From positions 1 to 54,598 of the forward strand of contig CATYJU010000010.1 of the NCBI GenBank assembly GCA_958407995.1: a stretch of 54,598 nt of DNA. Direction: 5' to 3'. Positions 8,078-17,103 of the stretch are shown here, piece by piece. This DNA comes from an uncultured Collinsella sp. Lineage in GTDB: Bacteria; Actinomycetota; Coriobacteriia; Coriobacteriales; Coriobacteriaceae. The notes beneath the pieces were generated by a model that did no database searches, was not told where the DNA came from, and saw only the letters and a program-made list of their open reading frames with translations. How positions within the stretch are numbered: position 1 is the stretch's first letter; each line of letters opens with the position of its first letter. The translations under genes and the position numbers were made by a program.

Positions 8078-8641
8078 CTAGACGCGGGAGACGAACTTGC
8101 CGTCGCGGGTGTCAACCTTGATGACCTCGCCCTCGTTGAGGTACATGGGGACCTGGATGACAGCGCCGGTGTCGATCGTGGCCGGCTTGGTGGAACCCTG
8201 GACGGTGTCGCCCTTAAAGCCCGGGTCGGTCTGAACGATGGTGGTCTCGATGAACATCGGCGGAGTCACGCCCATGAGCTCATCGTCGGCGAAGAGCAGC
8301 TGGCAGATGTCGTTCTCGCGCAGCCACTTGGAGTTCTCGCCCACCATGTCCTCGGGAACGGGAACCTGCTCATAGGACTCGTTGTCCATGAAGATGTAGT
8401 CGGTGCCATCGTTGTAGAGGTACTGGAACTCACGGGTGGTGAGCATAACGCTCTCGAACTTGGTGCCGGCGTTGCAGGTATTCTCGACGACGCGACCGCT
8501 CTTGATGTCGCGGGTCTTGTAGCGCACAAAGGCGCCACCCTTGCCCGGCTTGACATGCTGGAACTCGACGATGGTGTAGACCTTGTCCTTAATGCGGAGA
8601 CCGAGGCCGTTCTTGAAGTCGGCGGTAGAAATGGTAGGCAT
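8078..8641 (-). CDS. efp: Elongation factor P
   Basis: Binds the ribosome between the P and E sites and relieves stalling at proline runs. It has 187 residues in three beta-barrel domains. The tip lysine is Lys34 in KPGKGGAFVR. The start at 8641 (MPTISTADF) has AAAGG upstream; the longer frame to 8674 was rejected. Whether Lys34 is modified cannot be seen, and no epmA/epmB or ymfI-type gene is adjacent. Confidence 0.96.
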   Translation of the reverse strand: MPTISTADFKNGLGLRIKDKVYTIVEFQHVKPGKGGAFVRYKTRDIKSGRVVENTCNAGTKFESVMLTTREFQYLYNDGTDYIFMDNESYEQVPVPEDMVGENSKWLRENDICQLLFADDELMGVTPPMFIETTIVQTDPGFKGDTVQGSTKPATIDTGAVIQVPMYLNEGEVIKVDTRDGKFVSRV

Positions 8642-8746
8642 AGCGACCTTTCTTGTTATGGGCAGAACGCACAAGCGTCCAAATTACATACGATAGAAAT
8701 TATACACTTGCAGACGGCGCCTGCAGCGAGCGCATAAAAAGAGAAC

Positions 8747-8778
8747 GCGGGGCGTCCGAATCGATCCGAACACCCCGC
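8747..8778 (-). terminator. Intrinsic terminator after the M24 peptidase
   Basis: GCGGGG (8747-8752) pairs with CCCCGC (8773-8778). G-T wobbles extend the stem inward to about 14 pairs. On the minus strand the stem is followed by GTTCTCTTTTT. It separates the peptidase gene from the efp operon. Confidence 0.8.
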
Positions 8779-8801
8779 CCCAAACTATCTACCGAAGTAG
8801 A

Positions 8802-9932
8802 CTAGCAGTCGATAATGTGCAGGTCGTGCGGGGTCTTGGTGAAGGGCTCATAGCCGTTCTCGGTGACGACGCCGTAGTCCTCCAGGCGCACGCCGCCCAC
8901 GCCGGGCAGGTAGACACCGGGTTCCATGGTAATAACCGAGCCAACTTCGATGATATTCTTGCTACGATTGAAGTTGGGCAGCTCGTGGATGTCGATACCA
9001 ACGCCGTGGCCCAGACCATGGTTGTAGTAGTCGCCATAACCGGCATCGCCGATGATCTTCTTGGAGAGCTTGAAGATATCGTTACCCTCGACGCCCGGAT
9101 AGATAGCGGCGACGCACTCCTCGTGCGTACGGCGTACGAGCGCGTACAGGTCGAGCTGCTCCTGCGTGGGCTCGCCCATCACGACAGTGCGTGTCATGTC
9201 GGAGCGGTAATCGCAGTAGCCCGCGCCGTAATCCATGAGGACGAAGTCGCCCTTCTCGATGACACGGTCACTCGGCACGGCATGCGGGTTGGCGGTGTTG
9301 GGGCCGCTCGCCACAATGGAGCCGAAGGCCAGGCTGTCGGCGCCGTTGGCGAACATAAAGTTCTCGAGCTCGTTGCGAACCTGCTTCTCGGTCATACCGG
9401 GCTTAATAAAGCCGAGCATGTGCTGGAAGGCGGCGTCAGTGATCGACTGTGCATGGCGCATGAGCTCGATCTCCTCGGCATCCTTGATGGAGCGCATCTT
9501 GCGGATGTCGTCGTGCATCAGCGGCAGCATGCAGGCGACGGAACGGTCCTCCAGGCCGCGCTGAATACCCTGGTAGAAGTTAATCTGCATATCGTCCTCG
9601 ACAGCACAGACACGGCACTTGTTAGCCGCAATCTTGCCGGCGACCCAGCCGGGGATGGTACCCTCGTCCATGTCGTAGACCCAGGGGCTGCCGGCGGGCG
9701 TGTTCTCCTCAAAGCTGTTGAGGTAGCGCGAGTCGGTGTGGAACAGGCACTGGTCGACCGTAATAAACGCAGCGTGCGGGAACTCGAAGGTGTAGTCGAA
9801 GACGCCCTTCACGCCCGTAAGCCAACGAAGGTTGGCCTCGTCGCGCACCACGATGGCATCGTAGCCACGCTCGGCCATCAGGGCACGGACACGCTCGATA
9901 CGACCGGCAGGACCGGCAGCAAACTCAGACAT
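8802..9932 (-). CDS. M24-family Xaa-Pro aminopeptidase
   Basis: Cytoplasmic metallopeptidase that removes residues N-terminal to proline. The 376-residue protein has a creatinase-type N domain (about 10-140) and a pita-bread domain with all five metal ligands: Asp234, Asp245, His309 (GLGHGVGIDIHE), Glu337 (MEPG) and Glu351 (RLED). It is the last gene before efp, a pairing common in bacteria (pepP/pepQ-efp), but its own terminator separates them. Whether it cuts dipeptides or longer peptides is unresolved. Confidence 0.93.
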   Translation of the reverse strand: MSEFAAGPAGRIERVRALMAERGYDAIVVRDEANLRWLTGVKGVFDYTFEFPHAAFITVDQCLFHTDSRYLNSFEENTPAGSPWVYDMDEGTIPGWVAGKIAANKCRVCAVEDDMQINFYQGIQRGLEDRSVACMLPLMHDDIRKMRSIKDAEEIELMRHAQSITDAAFQHMLGFIKPGMTEKQVRNELENFMFANGADSLAFGSIVASGPNTANPHAVPSDRVIEKGDFVLMDYGAGYCDYRSDMTRTVVMGEPTQEQLDLYALVRRTHEECVAAIYPGVEGNDIFKLSKKIIGDAGYGDYYNHGLGHGVGIDIHELPNFNRSKNIIEVGSVITMEPGVYLPGVGGVRLEDYGVVTENGYEPFTKTPHDLHIIDC

Positions 9933-9967
9933 GCAGATTCCTTTCTTGTTGTCTCTATATAGACGGG

Positions 9968-10027
9968 ACGGGTCTCAATCGAACGACGGAAACGCATGCG
10001 ATCCGCAACCGATTGAAAACCCGCCCC
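9968..10027. other. Imperfect hairpin between aroB-like and peptidase genes
   Basis: CGGGT and CAATCG on the left pair with CGATTG and ACCCG on the right, around a 28-nt loop that can itself fold (CGGA/TCCG). No T run follows. It may be a weak terminator or mRNA structure in the 132-bp gap. Confidence 0.35.
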
Positions 10028-10064
10028 TCAACATGATACGAAAGACAATGGATGTCAATAAATC

Positions 10065-11174
10065 TTAGAGAAGTTCTTTGCGTGAAGCCAAGTAGGCGTG
10101 AGCATGGCGCTCAAGAACCTCGTCCTCAACGCTCGTTAGACGAATGGCGCCGAGTGCCGCGGGCAGCGGCAACATACTGCGGTTCGAGCGGACAAACTGC
10201 TGCCTGCGGAACTCCTCGATATATGCGGCAGGCTCCAGATCGAAGGCAAGCTCCTCGATACCAAAGTCCTCCAGGCAGTCATCGACCTCAAAAACGTAAT
10301 CGATATCGAAGTCGCAGGCGTCATGTGCTAGGCGCGCCTCAAAGCGCATGCCCTCGGACAACAGCTGATAGGCAGGAACCTGCGAAGCGGCATCGCCCAA
10401 GCAGGCGCGCAGGGTACGCTCCCCCGTCTTGCCAAAATCGAGCGCATGGCGGGCGCTCGGGTTCGTGGCCATCAGTACGTCCTTGCGGGCAGTCTGAGAC
10501 CACTGAATGGCATTGACAAGCGCGACCTCCTCGCCCGCGAGAATCTCGGGAACGGTCTCGGCAAACTGATTCCAGCGGGATTTGCTACTTGAAAGCATGG
10601 TGCCAACAAGTACCGCGTAGCCGAGCTTGAGGTCCTCGGGGTCCGTCTCGCGAACAAGGTCGAGGTCACACACAACCAAGCCCGGTTCGGGACGAAACGC
10701 GATAGCGGGAAGCGCATTGGCCGACGAGGCGACGAGCGGCTTCATGGTCGTCGCGACCGTGAGCATGGCGTCGAAGGTCGTCGGCAGCAGTGCGCACTCG
10801 GTTCGGCCACACCACTGGTTGGCGCACCAGCAAACAACCGAGCAGGTCGGGGCATCGCCAACGGCGACAACCAGATCGTCGCAGGTAATGCCGTTGGCAG
10901 ACAGGGCGCCAAAGATCGCATCGGCATCAGCAAGCGTGGCACCAGCAGGCGAAACCTCGAGGAAGAGCTGTGACATGACAAAACCGGCGTCGACCAGCGC
11001 ATGCTCGACGACCTCACCAAAACGCTCTGACGTGGCGGTGTTCCAAACGACCATCGCGCGCTTAGGCTTGCCCACGGCCGAGGCAAACATGCGCGACAGT
11101 TCATCGAACGCACCCAATCCGACACGGACATCGACGCTGCGGTTTTGGAAATTGATCAGTTGACGGCGAATCAT
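10065..11174 (-). CDS. AroB-like protein lacking the 3-dehydroquinate synthase active site
   Basis: The 369 residues follow the dehydroquinate synthase fold: an N-terminal nucleotide-binding half, LLPTTFDAML at 129-138 (family PTTLLAQVD), VVCDLDLV at 167-174, and ARHALDFGKT at 241-250 aligning with the family's R..LN.GHTFGH. Every metal ligand appears lost. The Glu of the family's LAEV is in YAVL (186-189), the two-His GHTFGH segment is GKTGER, and the LHGE His is LLSE (271-274). The GGGVVGD cofactor loop is VGDAPT (105-110). The frame is intact and the gene overlaps aroK by 4 bp (ATGA). It is therefore a probable pseudoenzyme or repurposed protein, not a working AroB. Confidence 0.75.
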   Translation of the reverse strand: MIRRQLINFQNRSVDVRVGLGAFDELSRMFASAVGKPKRAMVVWNTATSERFGEVVEHALVDAGFVMSQLFLEVSPAGATLADADAIFGALSANGITCDDLVVAVGDAPTCSVVCWCANQWCGRTECALLPTTFDAMLTVATTMKPLVASSANALPAIAFRPEPGLVVCDLDLVRETDPEDLKLGYAVLVGTMLSSSKSRWNQFAETVPEILAGEEVALVNAIQWSQTARKDVLMATNPSARHALDFGKTGERTLRACLGDAASQVPAYQLLSEGMRFEARLAHDACDFDIDYVFEVDDCLEDFGIEELAFDLEPAAYIEEFRRQQFVRSNRSMLPLPAALGAIRLTSVEDEVLERHAHAYLASRKELL

Positions 11175-11704
11175 AGCAGCCCACGCTCCAAAAGCATCTC
11201 GGCACAAAGGTAGGAAACGTCCTCGAAGGACTTGTTGCGAATATCAAGGGTAAGGTCGGCGGCCTGTCGATACAGCGGACGGCGATGCTCAAACAGGCGC
11301 GCGGCATGCTCGGGCGAGCGGAAATCGGGGCGCGTGTCGGACCGACGAATCTGGCGAATCGAATCCTCGAAGTCACCCTCGAGGTACACGCACGTACCCA
11401 TTTCGTGCATCAGCTCAATGTTCACCGGCGTCTCGACAATGCCGCCCCCGCACGAAACCAACAGGCTGCGCTCACTTTGGAGCGAACGGAGCGCCGAGGT
11501 CTCGAGCTCACGAAAACGATCCTCGCCCTCGGTCTCAAAAATCTCGGTTACCGACTTACCGCAACGGCGCACGACCAGTCGGTCGGTATCGATAAAACGC
11601 CGCTTGAACATAGTGCCGACGTTGCGCGCGAGCGTCGATTTGCCCGCGCCCAAAAAGCCGATAAAGAAGATATGGTCGCAGCCGTGTTTGATGTGCTGAG
11701 ACAT
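11171..11704 (-). CDS. aroK: Shikimate kinase
   Basis: Phosphorylates shikimate at O3 in aromatic amino acid synthesis. The 177 residues carry an intact P-loop GFLGAGKST (16-24), DTD (39-41), the DRFREL substrate arginine region (62-67), the CGGG loop (85-88) and the lid/adenine region HRRPLYR (about 138-144). The active-site motifs are kept, unlike its AroB-like neighbour. It sits 8 bp after yqeG and is coupled to the AroB-like gene by an ATGA overlap. With no other shikimate-pathway gene in the window, pathway completeness cannot be judged. Confidence 0.9.
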   Translation of the reverse strand: MSQHIKHGCDHIFFIGFLGAGKSTLARNVGTMFKRRFIDTDRLVVRRCGKSVTEIFETEGEDRFRELETSALRSLQSERSLLVSCGGGIVETPVNIELMHEMGTCVYLEGDFEDSIRQIRRSDTRPDFRSPEHAARLFEHRRPLYRQAADLTLDIRNKSFEDVSYLCAEMLLERGLL

Positions 11705-11712
11705 GGCGAAAC

Positions 11713-12210
11713 CTATTCCTCGCAGGGAAGGTCGCGCAGGGCCCGGCGCTCAAAGATACGGAAGATCTGCGTGTACCACAGGTCCTGGGTTGCCTGCGGC
11801 TTAACCAGGATAGTATCGACGCCGGCAAAATTGCCGCTCCACACGTCAGTGTAGAGCTGATCACCGATCAGCACCGCCTCGTCGGCCGTGGCGCCGAGGC
11901 GCTTAAGACCCGCCTTGAGGGCAAACGGCGCCGGCTTCATGGCGTGGCTAATGGCCTCGAGTCCCAGCTCGCGTGCAGAGCTCATGACCTGGTCGCGATG
12001 CCAGTTGTTGGACACCATGCACAGCTTAAAGCCTTTGGCGCGGGCGGTATCGAGCCAAGCGGAAACCGCGGCGGGAACCTGCTCGGTGTCGCGCGGCACC
12101 AGGGTGTTATCGCGATCGAGCAGAATGGCGCGTTTGCCGTCGGCCCACAGGGTATCAAGGTCGATGCGATCGACCGAGGCAACGTATCGTTTGGGGCTAA
12201 AAATCCTCAT
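11713..12210 (-). CDS. yqeG: YqeG-family HAD phosphatase
   Basis: The 165-residue HAD hydrolase has motif I LLDRDNTLVP, motif II CMVSNN, motif III lysine in KPAPFALK, and motif IV IGDQLYTDVWSGN. This is the YqeG pattern, related to mitochondrial phosphatidylglycerophosphate phosphatase, so such a role is possible but not shown. The start at 12210 (MRIFSPKRYV) lies 1 bp past the mltG stop; the longer frame reads through mltG and is a shadow. Confidence 0.9.
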   Translation of the reverse strand: MRIFSPKRYVASVDRIDLDTLWADGKRAILLDRDNTLVPRDTEQVPAAVSAWLDTARAKGFKLCMVSNNWHRDQVMSSARELGLEAISHAMKPAPFALKAGLKRLGATADEAVLIGDQLYTDVWSGNFAGVDTILVKPQATQDLWYTQIFRIFERRALRDLPCEE

Positions 12211-12211
12211 G

Positions 12212-13567
12212 TTAATTCCAAGACTGTTGATGCTCTTCGTAGGTTTGCGAGAAGTACTCCTCGTCCTGCGTAATGTAGAAATACAGGTCATCGGAGTCGG
12301 TCGGCTCAAGGGTAGCCTTGAGCGCCTCGAGCGACGGAGAGCAGATGGGCGTGGGCGGCAGGCCCTCATGCTTATAGGTGTTATACGGGCTATCGCTCTG
12401 CAGGTCGTCGGCGGTAACCTCGCCGCCGGTGACATACATCATGGTCGCATCGCTGTTGAGGTAACGCAGGCCATCGAGCTTGCCCGCCAGACGGTTATAG
12501 AAAACCGATGCCACATGCGCGCGCTGATCGGCGTTGAGGCCCTCGCGCTCGACAATCGAGGCAAGGTTAACGATGTCGTAATCGGACATCTCCACGCCAT
12601 AGCGCTCCTTGATCTTGGCCTCGCAGCTGGCAAAGTCAAGCGACTTATACTCGGCGTTGAACTGGTCAAGCATAGCGCGAATCACATCATCGGCGCTTGG
12701 GTCCTTACCCAGCGAATACGTCTTGGGGAATAGGAAGCCCTCGAGCGAATCGTTCGCGGCGTCTTTAAGGAAAGCGTAATCATTCACATAATTGCTCGCC
12801 TTAGCCCGGTTAAGGAAGTCTTCCTTAGAAATGCTGTCGTACGCCTTGGCCACGCGGTCGGCGACCTGATCGACCGTCAGGCCCTCAGGAATCGTGAGCG
12901 CATCGGAGCCGGCGTTGGGACCTTCCATAAGCTGCTGGACGACCTTCGTGGCGTCCATAAGCGTGGTAAACGAATACTTACCCGGCTTAAGCGACATATC
13001 GGCGTTGAGCTTTTTGACCGCCGCATAATAATCCTTGGGATCTTCGACGATATGGTTCTCGGAGAGAATCGAAGCGATGGTATCACCCGAAGCACCATCG
13101 GGAATCGTGATAGTAACTTGCTGGCCAGCAGCGACTTTCGCATCCTCACCGCCAAAGAAGCCCTTGACGGCCGGCACGACAAAGAAAACGATCGCGACAA
13201 GCGCAAGCACGGCGACGACGCCACCGATAATCATAGGCACCGGGGAGCTTTTCTTTTGGGCACCACGGCGGGCGTGCGTGTTATAGCTCGAGCGCGTGGC
13301 CGGAGCAACGCCGTGCGAGCCATGAGCATGATGTGCGTAGGAGCGTGATTGCGGGGCCTGCCCCTGCGTGCGCTGGGCAGGAGCCTGCTGCTTAAAACGA
13401 GCGCCGCCAGCGGGCTGCGCGGGACGAGCGGCGAGCTGTTGAGCAGCACGCTGAGTAGGCCGAGCCGAACGCTGCGTCGGCTGCGCCGAGCGCTGGCCAG
13501 GCTGAGCAGGGCGCGGCACGGGCTGCCGTGTACGATTCTGCTGGCGCGGATCGGAAGCGCTAGGCAT
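12212..13567 (-). CDS. mltG: Endolytic murein transglycosylase MltG
   Basis: Membrane-anchored enzyme that cuts nascent glycan strands. Of 451 residues, about 1-108 are a cytoplasmic tail rich in Q, P, R and A, with near-repeats such as QPTQRSARPTQRAAQ. One membrane helix follows (about 111-134, MIIGGVVAVLALVAIVFFVV). The YceG/LysM-like extracellular domain contains the catalytic Glu in SIVEREGLNAD, near HVASVFYNRL. It overlaps ruvX by 8 bp; the ruvX-mltG order is common in Gram-positive bacteria. Confidence 0.94.
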   Translation of the reverse strand: MPSASDPRQQNRTRQPVPRPAQPGQRSAQPTQRSARPTQRAAQQLAARPAQPAGGARFKQQAPAQRTQGQAPQSRSYAHHAHGSHGVAPATRSSYNTHARRGAQKKSSPVPMIIGGVVAVLALVAIVFFVVPAVKGFFGGEDAKVAAGQQVTITIPDGASGDTIASILSENHIVEDPKDYYAAVKKLNADMSLKPGKYSFTTLMDATKVVQQLMEGPNAGSDALTIPEGLTVDQVADRVAKAYDSISKEDFLNRAKASNYVNDYAFLKDAANDSLEGFLFPKTYSLGKDPSADDVIRAMLDQFNAEYKSLDFASCEAKIKERYGVEMSDYDIVNLASIVEREGLNADQRAHVASVFYNRLAGKLDGLRYLNSDATMMYVTGGEVTADDLQSDSPYNTYKHEGLPPTPICSPSLEALKATLEPTDSDDLYFYITQDEEYFSQTYEEHQQSWN

Positions 13568-13988
13568 GCTGAACCTCCTCGTTTTTACGATCGAGCCATG
13601 TCTGCAAGAACAGGCTGGCGGCGATCATGTCAATCTTGCCCCTCATCTGCTTTTCGTTGAGCCCCTGCTCTCGCAGGATTCGCTTGGCCTCCTGCGAGGA
13701 CAGACGCTCGTCCTCAAACTCCAGCGGAAGGTCGAGCTCGTCGGCAATCTTTTGGGCCACGGCGGCGACGCGCTCGGCCTGGGGGCCGGGTTCACCGGCC
13801 ATGGTCAAAGGACGTCCGCTTACCAGGATATCGGGCTCATAGTCCTCGACCAGGTAGCGAAACGTCTTTGCCATACCGGTGACCTCGGCAGCCGGAAGCA
13901 CCTTGACAGGCATTGCCATCTTGCCATCACGACTCGAGACGGCAATGCCAATCCTGGTCTCCCCTATGTCCAGTGCGAGCGCGACCAC
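13560..13988 (-). CDS. ruvX: YqgF/RuvX-family Holliday-junction resolvase-like nuclease
   Basis: RNase H-fold protein of 142 residues with LALDIGETRIGIAVS (metal-binding Asp7), VSGRPLTMAGEPG, FEDERLSS and a C-terminal KIDMIAASLFLQTWLD carrying the last acidic residue. The family has been tied to pre-16S rRNA processing and to Holliday junction cleavage; sequence cannot choose. The start is GTG at 13988 with a weak AAGTAG upstream. It lies 17 bp downstream of alaS, a common neighbour. Confidence 0.93.
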   Translation of the reverse strand: MVALALDIGETRIGIAVSSRDGKMAMPVKVLPAAEVTGMAKTFRYLVEDYEPDILVSGRPLTMAGEPGPQAERVAAVAQKIADELDLPLEFEDERLSSQEAKRILREQGLNEKQMRGKIDMIAASLFLQTWLDRKNEEVQHA

Positions 13989-14005
13989 AGCGACTACTTA
14001 GGTTC

Positions 14006-16663
14006 TTAGGCGCCGAGCGCGGTCTTGGCGGCCGCGAGGGCATCGGCGATACCGGCGGCGTTCTTGCCACCGGCCTGGGCCATGTTGGGACGACCGCCAC
14101 CGCGACCGTCGACCAGGCCCGCAATCTGCTTGATCACGTTACCGGCGTGGAAACCGGCCTTCACGGCGTCATCGGAGCCGGCAGCGAGCAGAGCCGGGGT
14201 GCCCTTCTCGGTCACGCTGGCAACGACGCAGGCGACGGGGCCGGCGACCTTCTGGTGCACGGTATCCCAGACGTTGCGCAGGTCGGCAGCCTCAAGGCCC
14301 TGGAGCTCAGCGACGACGAGCTTGTAGCCGTTCAGCTCGACAGCGCCGTCGATGGCGCTGGAGATCGCATCGGAGGAGCCACCGGTGAGCGCCTTCTTGA
14401 GCTTGCCGGAAGTCTCGCGCAGCTCGGCCTGCAGATTCTCCACGCGGGCGGGAACCTCGTCGACACGGCACTTGAGCGCAGCGGCGGCGGCGTCGACGAG
14501 CGCCAGACGGTCGGCCATGTAGTCGAGAGCGCCCTTGGAGGTCACGGCCTCGATACGGCGGACATTCGAGCCCGTGGAGGACTCGGAGATGATCTTGAAC
14601 AGACCGATCTCGGCGGTGTTGGCGGCATGCGTGCCACCGCAGAGCTCGCGGGAGAACGGCTGGTCCTCGGCGCCTACGGAGACGACGCGGACGACGTCGC
14701 CGTACTTCTCGCCAAAGAGGGCGACAGCACCGGCGGCCTTGGCCTCGTCGATGCCCATGACGCGGGTCACGACCGGCTTGGAAGCGAAGATCTGCTGGTT
14801 GACCAGGTCCTCGACAGCCTTGAGCTGCTCGGAAGACAGGGCCTCGAAGTGCGTGAAGTCAAAGCGCAGGTGCTCGGGCGTCACCAGCGAGCCGGCCTGG
14901 GAGACATGCTCGCCCAGGACCTGCTTAAGGGCGGCGTCGAGCAGGTGGGTGGCGGTGTGGTTTCGGCGCAGGAAACCACGGCGCTCGGCGTCGAGCGCGG
15001 CAGTCACGGTGGCACCGACGGTCAGCGTGCCCTCGGCAACGTGCGCGACATGGGCATACAGGCCGTTGTGGTTTTTGGTGTCGGCAACAGTCAGCGCAAC
15101 GCCCTCGGCGGAAAGCTTGCCAGCGTCGCCCTGCTGGCCGCCCATCTCGGCGTAGAACGGGGTGCGGTCGAGCATGACCTCGACGTCCTCGCCGGCGGCA
15201 GCGGACTCGACGGACTCGCCGTTGCGAACGATGGCGACAACCTTGGCGCCCTCGATGACGTCGTTGTCATAGCCGTCGAACTCGGTCGCGGCAACCTTGT
15301 CGGAAAGCTCGACCCACACGTCGTTGAAGCTGCCCCAGGCATCGCCCTTGGCGTTGGCGCGGGCGCGGGCCTTCTGGTCCTCCATGTAGGCGGTGAAGCC
15401 GTCCATGTCGACGTCATGGCCAGCGGCGCCGGCGATCTCGACGGTCAGGTCGATGGGGAAACCAAAGGTGTCGTGCAGCTTAAAGGCAACGTCGCCCGGA
15501 AGCACAGCGCCCTCGGCGAGCGCGGCCAGGGCCTCATCCAGGTAAACGCGGCCGTTGTCGAGCGTCGTGGAAAAACGCTCCTCCTCGGAGGCAACGATGC
15601 CCTTGACGAGCGCGAGGTTCTTGAGAAGCTCGGGATAGGCCTCACCCATCTGAGCGTTGACCTCGTCGATAAACTTGGTCAGGAAGGCACCCTCGATGCC
15701 CAACAGGCGACCGTGGAACACGGCGCGGCGGAGCAGGCGGCGAAGGACGTACTCGCGGCCCTCGTTGCCGGGCAGGATGCCGTCCGAGATCATAAAGTCG
15801 ACGGCACGGGAGTGATCGGCGATAATGCGCAGTGAGCGGCTGGCACCGGAGTAGTCATCGGCGTCATAGGTCTTGCCGCTGATCTCCTCACCGAGCTTGA
15901 TGAGATGCTGCATCAGATCGCCGTCGTAGTTAGCGGTCTTGTGCTGCATGATAGCGGCCATGCGCTCCAGACCCATGCCCGTATCGAGGTTACGGTGCGG
16001 CAGCTCCGGCATGGAGCCGTCCTCCTGGCGGTCGTACTGGGTAAACACGAGGTTCCAGAACTCAAGGAAGCGGTCGCAGTCGCAGCCGGGCTTGCAGTCG
16101 GGGCTGCCGCAACCGACCTCCTCGCCCATGTCAAAATAGATCTCGGAGCACGGACCGCAGGGGCCGGTGGGGCCAGCGGCCCAGAAGTTGTCGTCCTCGC
16201 CCAAGCGGGAGATGTGGTCCTCGGCAACGCCCAGGGAGCGCCACACGTCATGGGTCTCATCGTCCTCGGTAAAGACGGTAAAGTACAGGCGGTCGAGCGG
16301 CAGCTTGAACTCCTTGGTGATGAGCTCAAAGGCCCAGGCGCAAGCCTGCTCCTTGGAGACGCCGCCAAAAGAGAAATCGCCGAGCATCTCGAAGAACGAC
16401 AGGTGACGGCCGTCCTCGCCGATGCAGTCGATGTCGTTGGTGCGGACGCACTTCTGGCAGGAGATCGCGCCAATCTCCTTCATGGTCTTCTTGCCCTGGT
16501 AGTACTCCTTAAACTGGTTCATGCCGGCGTTGGCAAGCAGCAGAGAAGGATCGTCGGGGACGAGGGACGAAGAAGGATAGAGCTTAAGACCGCGCTCCTC
16601 AAAGAAGTTGAGGAACTTAGAGCGAATCTCGGCCGTAGTCATTGACGGGTAGTCAGCACTCAT
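14006..16663 (-). CDS. alaS: Alanyl-tRNA synthetase
   Basis: Charges tRNA-Ala. The 885 residues comprise a class II catalytic domain (SLVPDDPSLLLANAGMNQFK near the N-terminus), an editing domain with the zinc motif HTATH and C...H in CGGTHAANTAE, and a C-terminal DHHA1/C-Ala domain ending GGGRPNMAQAGGKN. The start at 16663 follows GAGGAGA by 8 bp; the frame extending to 16753 lacks a binding site. No T-box is seen upstream, in contrast to ileS. Confidence 0.96.
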   Translation of the reverse strand: MSADYPSMTTAEIRSKFLNFFEERGLKLYPSSSLVPDDPSLLLANAGMNQFKEYYQGKKTMKEIGAISCQKCVRTNDIDCIGEDGRHLSFFEMLGDFSFGGVSKEQACAWAFELITKEFKLPLDRLYFTVFTEDDETHDVWRSLGVAEDHISRLGEDDNFWAAGPTGPCGPCSEIYFDMGEEVGCGSPDCKPGCDCDRFLEFWNLVFTQYDRQEDGSMPELPHRNLDTGMGLERMAAIMQHKTANYDGDLMQHLIKLGEEISGKTYDADDYSGASRSLRIIADHSRAVDFMISDGILPGNEGREYVLRRLLRRAVFHGRLLGIEGAFLTKFIDEVNAQMGEAYPELLKNLALVKGIVASEEERFSTTLDNGRVYLDEALAALAEGAVLPGDVAFKLHDTFGFPIDLTVEIAGAAGHDVDMDGFTAYMEDQKARARANAKGDAWGSFNDVWVELSDKVAATEFDGYDNDVIEGAKVVAIVRNGESVESAAAGEDVEVMLDRTPFYAEMGGQQGDAGKLSAEGVALTVADTKNHNGLYAHVAHVAEGTLTVGATVTAALDAERRGFLRRNHTATHLLDAALKQVLGEHVSQAGSLVTPEHLRFDFTHFEALSSEQLKAVEDLVNQQIFASKPVVTRVMGIDEAKAAGAVALFGEKYGDVVRVVSVGAEDQPFSRELCGGTHAANTAEIGLFKIISESSTGSNVRRIEAVTSKGALDYMADRLALVDAAAAALKCRVDEVPARVENLQAELRETSGKLKKALTGGSSDAISSAIDGAVELNGYKLVVAELQGLEAADLRNVWDTVHQKVAGPVACVVASVTEKGTPALLAAGSDDAVKAGFHAGNVIKQIAGLVDGRGGGRPNMAQAGGKNAAGIADALAAAKTALGA

Positions 16664-16741
16664 AGAGGGAATCTCCTCGGTTTCACATCGAAACAGTTCA
16701 AACGTAACGATATTACCATCCAACCGCCCCCGTGCAAAAAA

Positions 16742-16765
16742 GAGGGTCGCCAAACAGCGACCCTC
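16742..16765 (-). terminator. Strong minus-strand terminator upstream of alaS
   Basis: GAGGGTCGC and GCGACCCTC form a perfect 9-bp stem with a 6-nt loop. On the minus strand TTTTTT follows immediately (16736-16741). The only minus-strand transcript reaching it is that of the sigma-factor operon ending at 17104. Confidence 0.85.
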
Positions 16766-16819
16766 CAGCGAAAGTGCACGTTATTTAGTACTGCGCGATC
16801 CTTTGAAAAAGGACTGCTG

Positions 16820-16825
16820 TATAAT
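16820..16825 (+). promoter_or_regulatory. Consensus -10 box for the small membrane gene
   Basis: TATAAT stands 32 bp upstream of the start codon at 16858 in an otherwise GC-rich region. No good -35 lies at 16-18 bp; TTGAAA at 16803-16808 is only 11 bp away. Confidence 0.5.
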
Positions 16826-16857
16826 TGCATATAAGATTCACCCGGAAGGAGCGATCG

Positions 16858-17097
16858 ATGAAAAGCAAACGATTTGTCCTGAATGCACTTCTGGTTGTAG
16901 CACTTTTAGCGCTCTTAGCCTTCTCATGCTGGTACGCAAACCAACCATCATTTGGATACGTATTGTATACAGTAATGTCCGGCGATAAGGCTTATTACAC
17001 TCTACGCGCAATTGACGTTCTCTTTTTCTATGTAGCCGGCCCCTTATCAATCGCTTTGGTCGCGTTTCTTGTCATTTACAACTTCAAGAAACGTTAA
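16858..17097 (+). CDS. Small two-helix membrane protein, unknown function
   Basis: The 79-residue protein begins MKSKRF, then a hydrophobic helix (about 8-24, LNALLVVALLALLAFSC), a polar loop with YVLYTVMSGDKAYYTLR, a second helix (about 48-73) and a basic end NFKKR. The two cytoplasmic basic ends suggest an N-in, C-in hairpin. The ATG at 16858 follows GGAAGGAG. The coding sequence is visibly AT-richer than its neighbours. It converges on the sigma operon with only 6 bp between stops. No family is recognised. Confidence 0.7.
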   Translation: MKSKRFVLNALLVVALLALLAFSCWYANQPSFGYVLYTVMSGDKAYYTLRAIDVLFFYVAGPLSIALVAFLVIYNFKKR

Positions 17098-17103
17098 TAG
17101 AAC

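Noticed and set aside
16664..16857. T-box or other riboswitch upstream of alaS
   Set aside because: No TGGN bulge, specifier loop or attenuator was found; the hairpin present is a terminator for the opposite operon's transcript.
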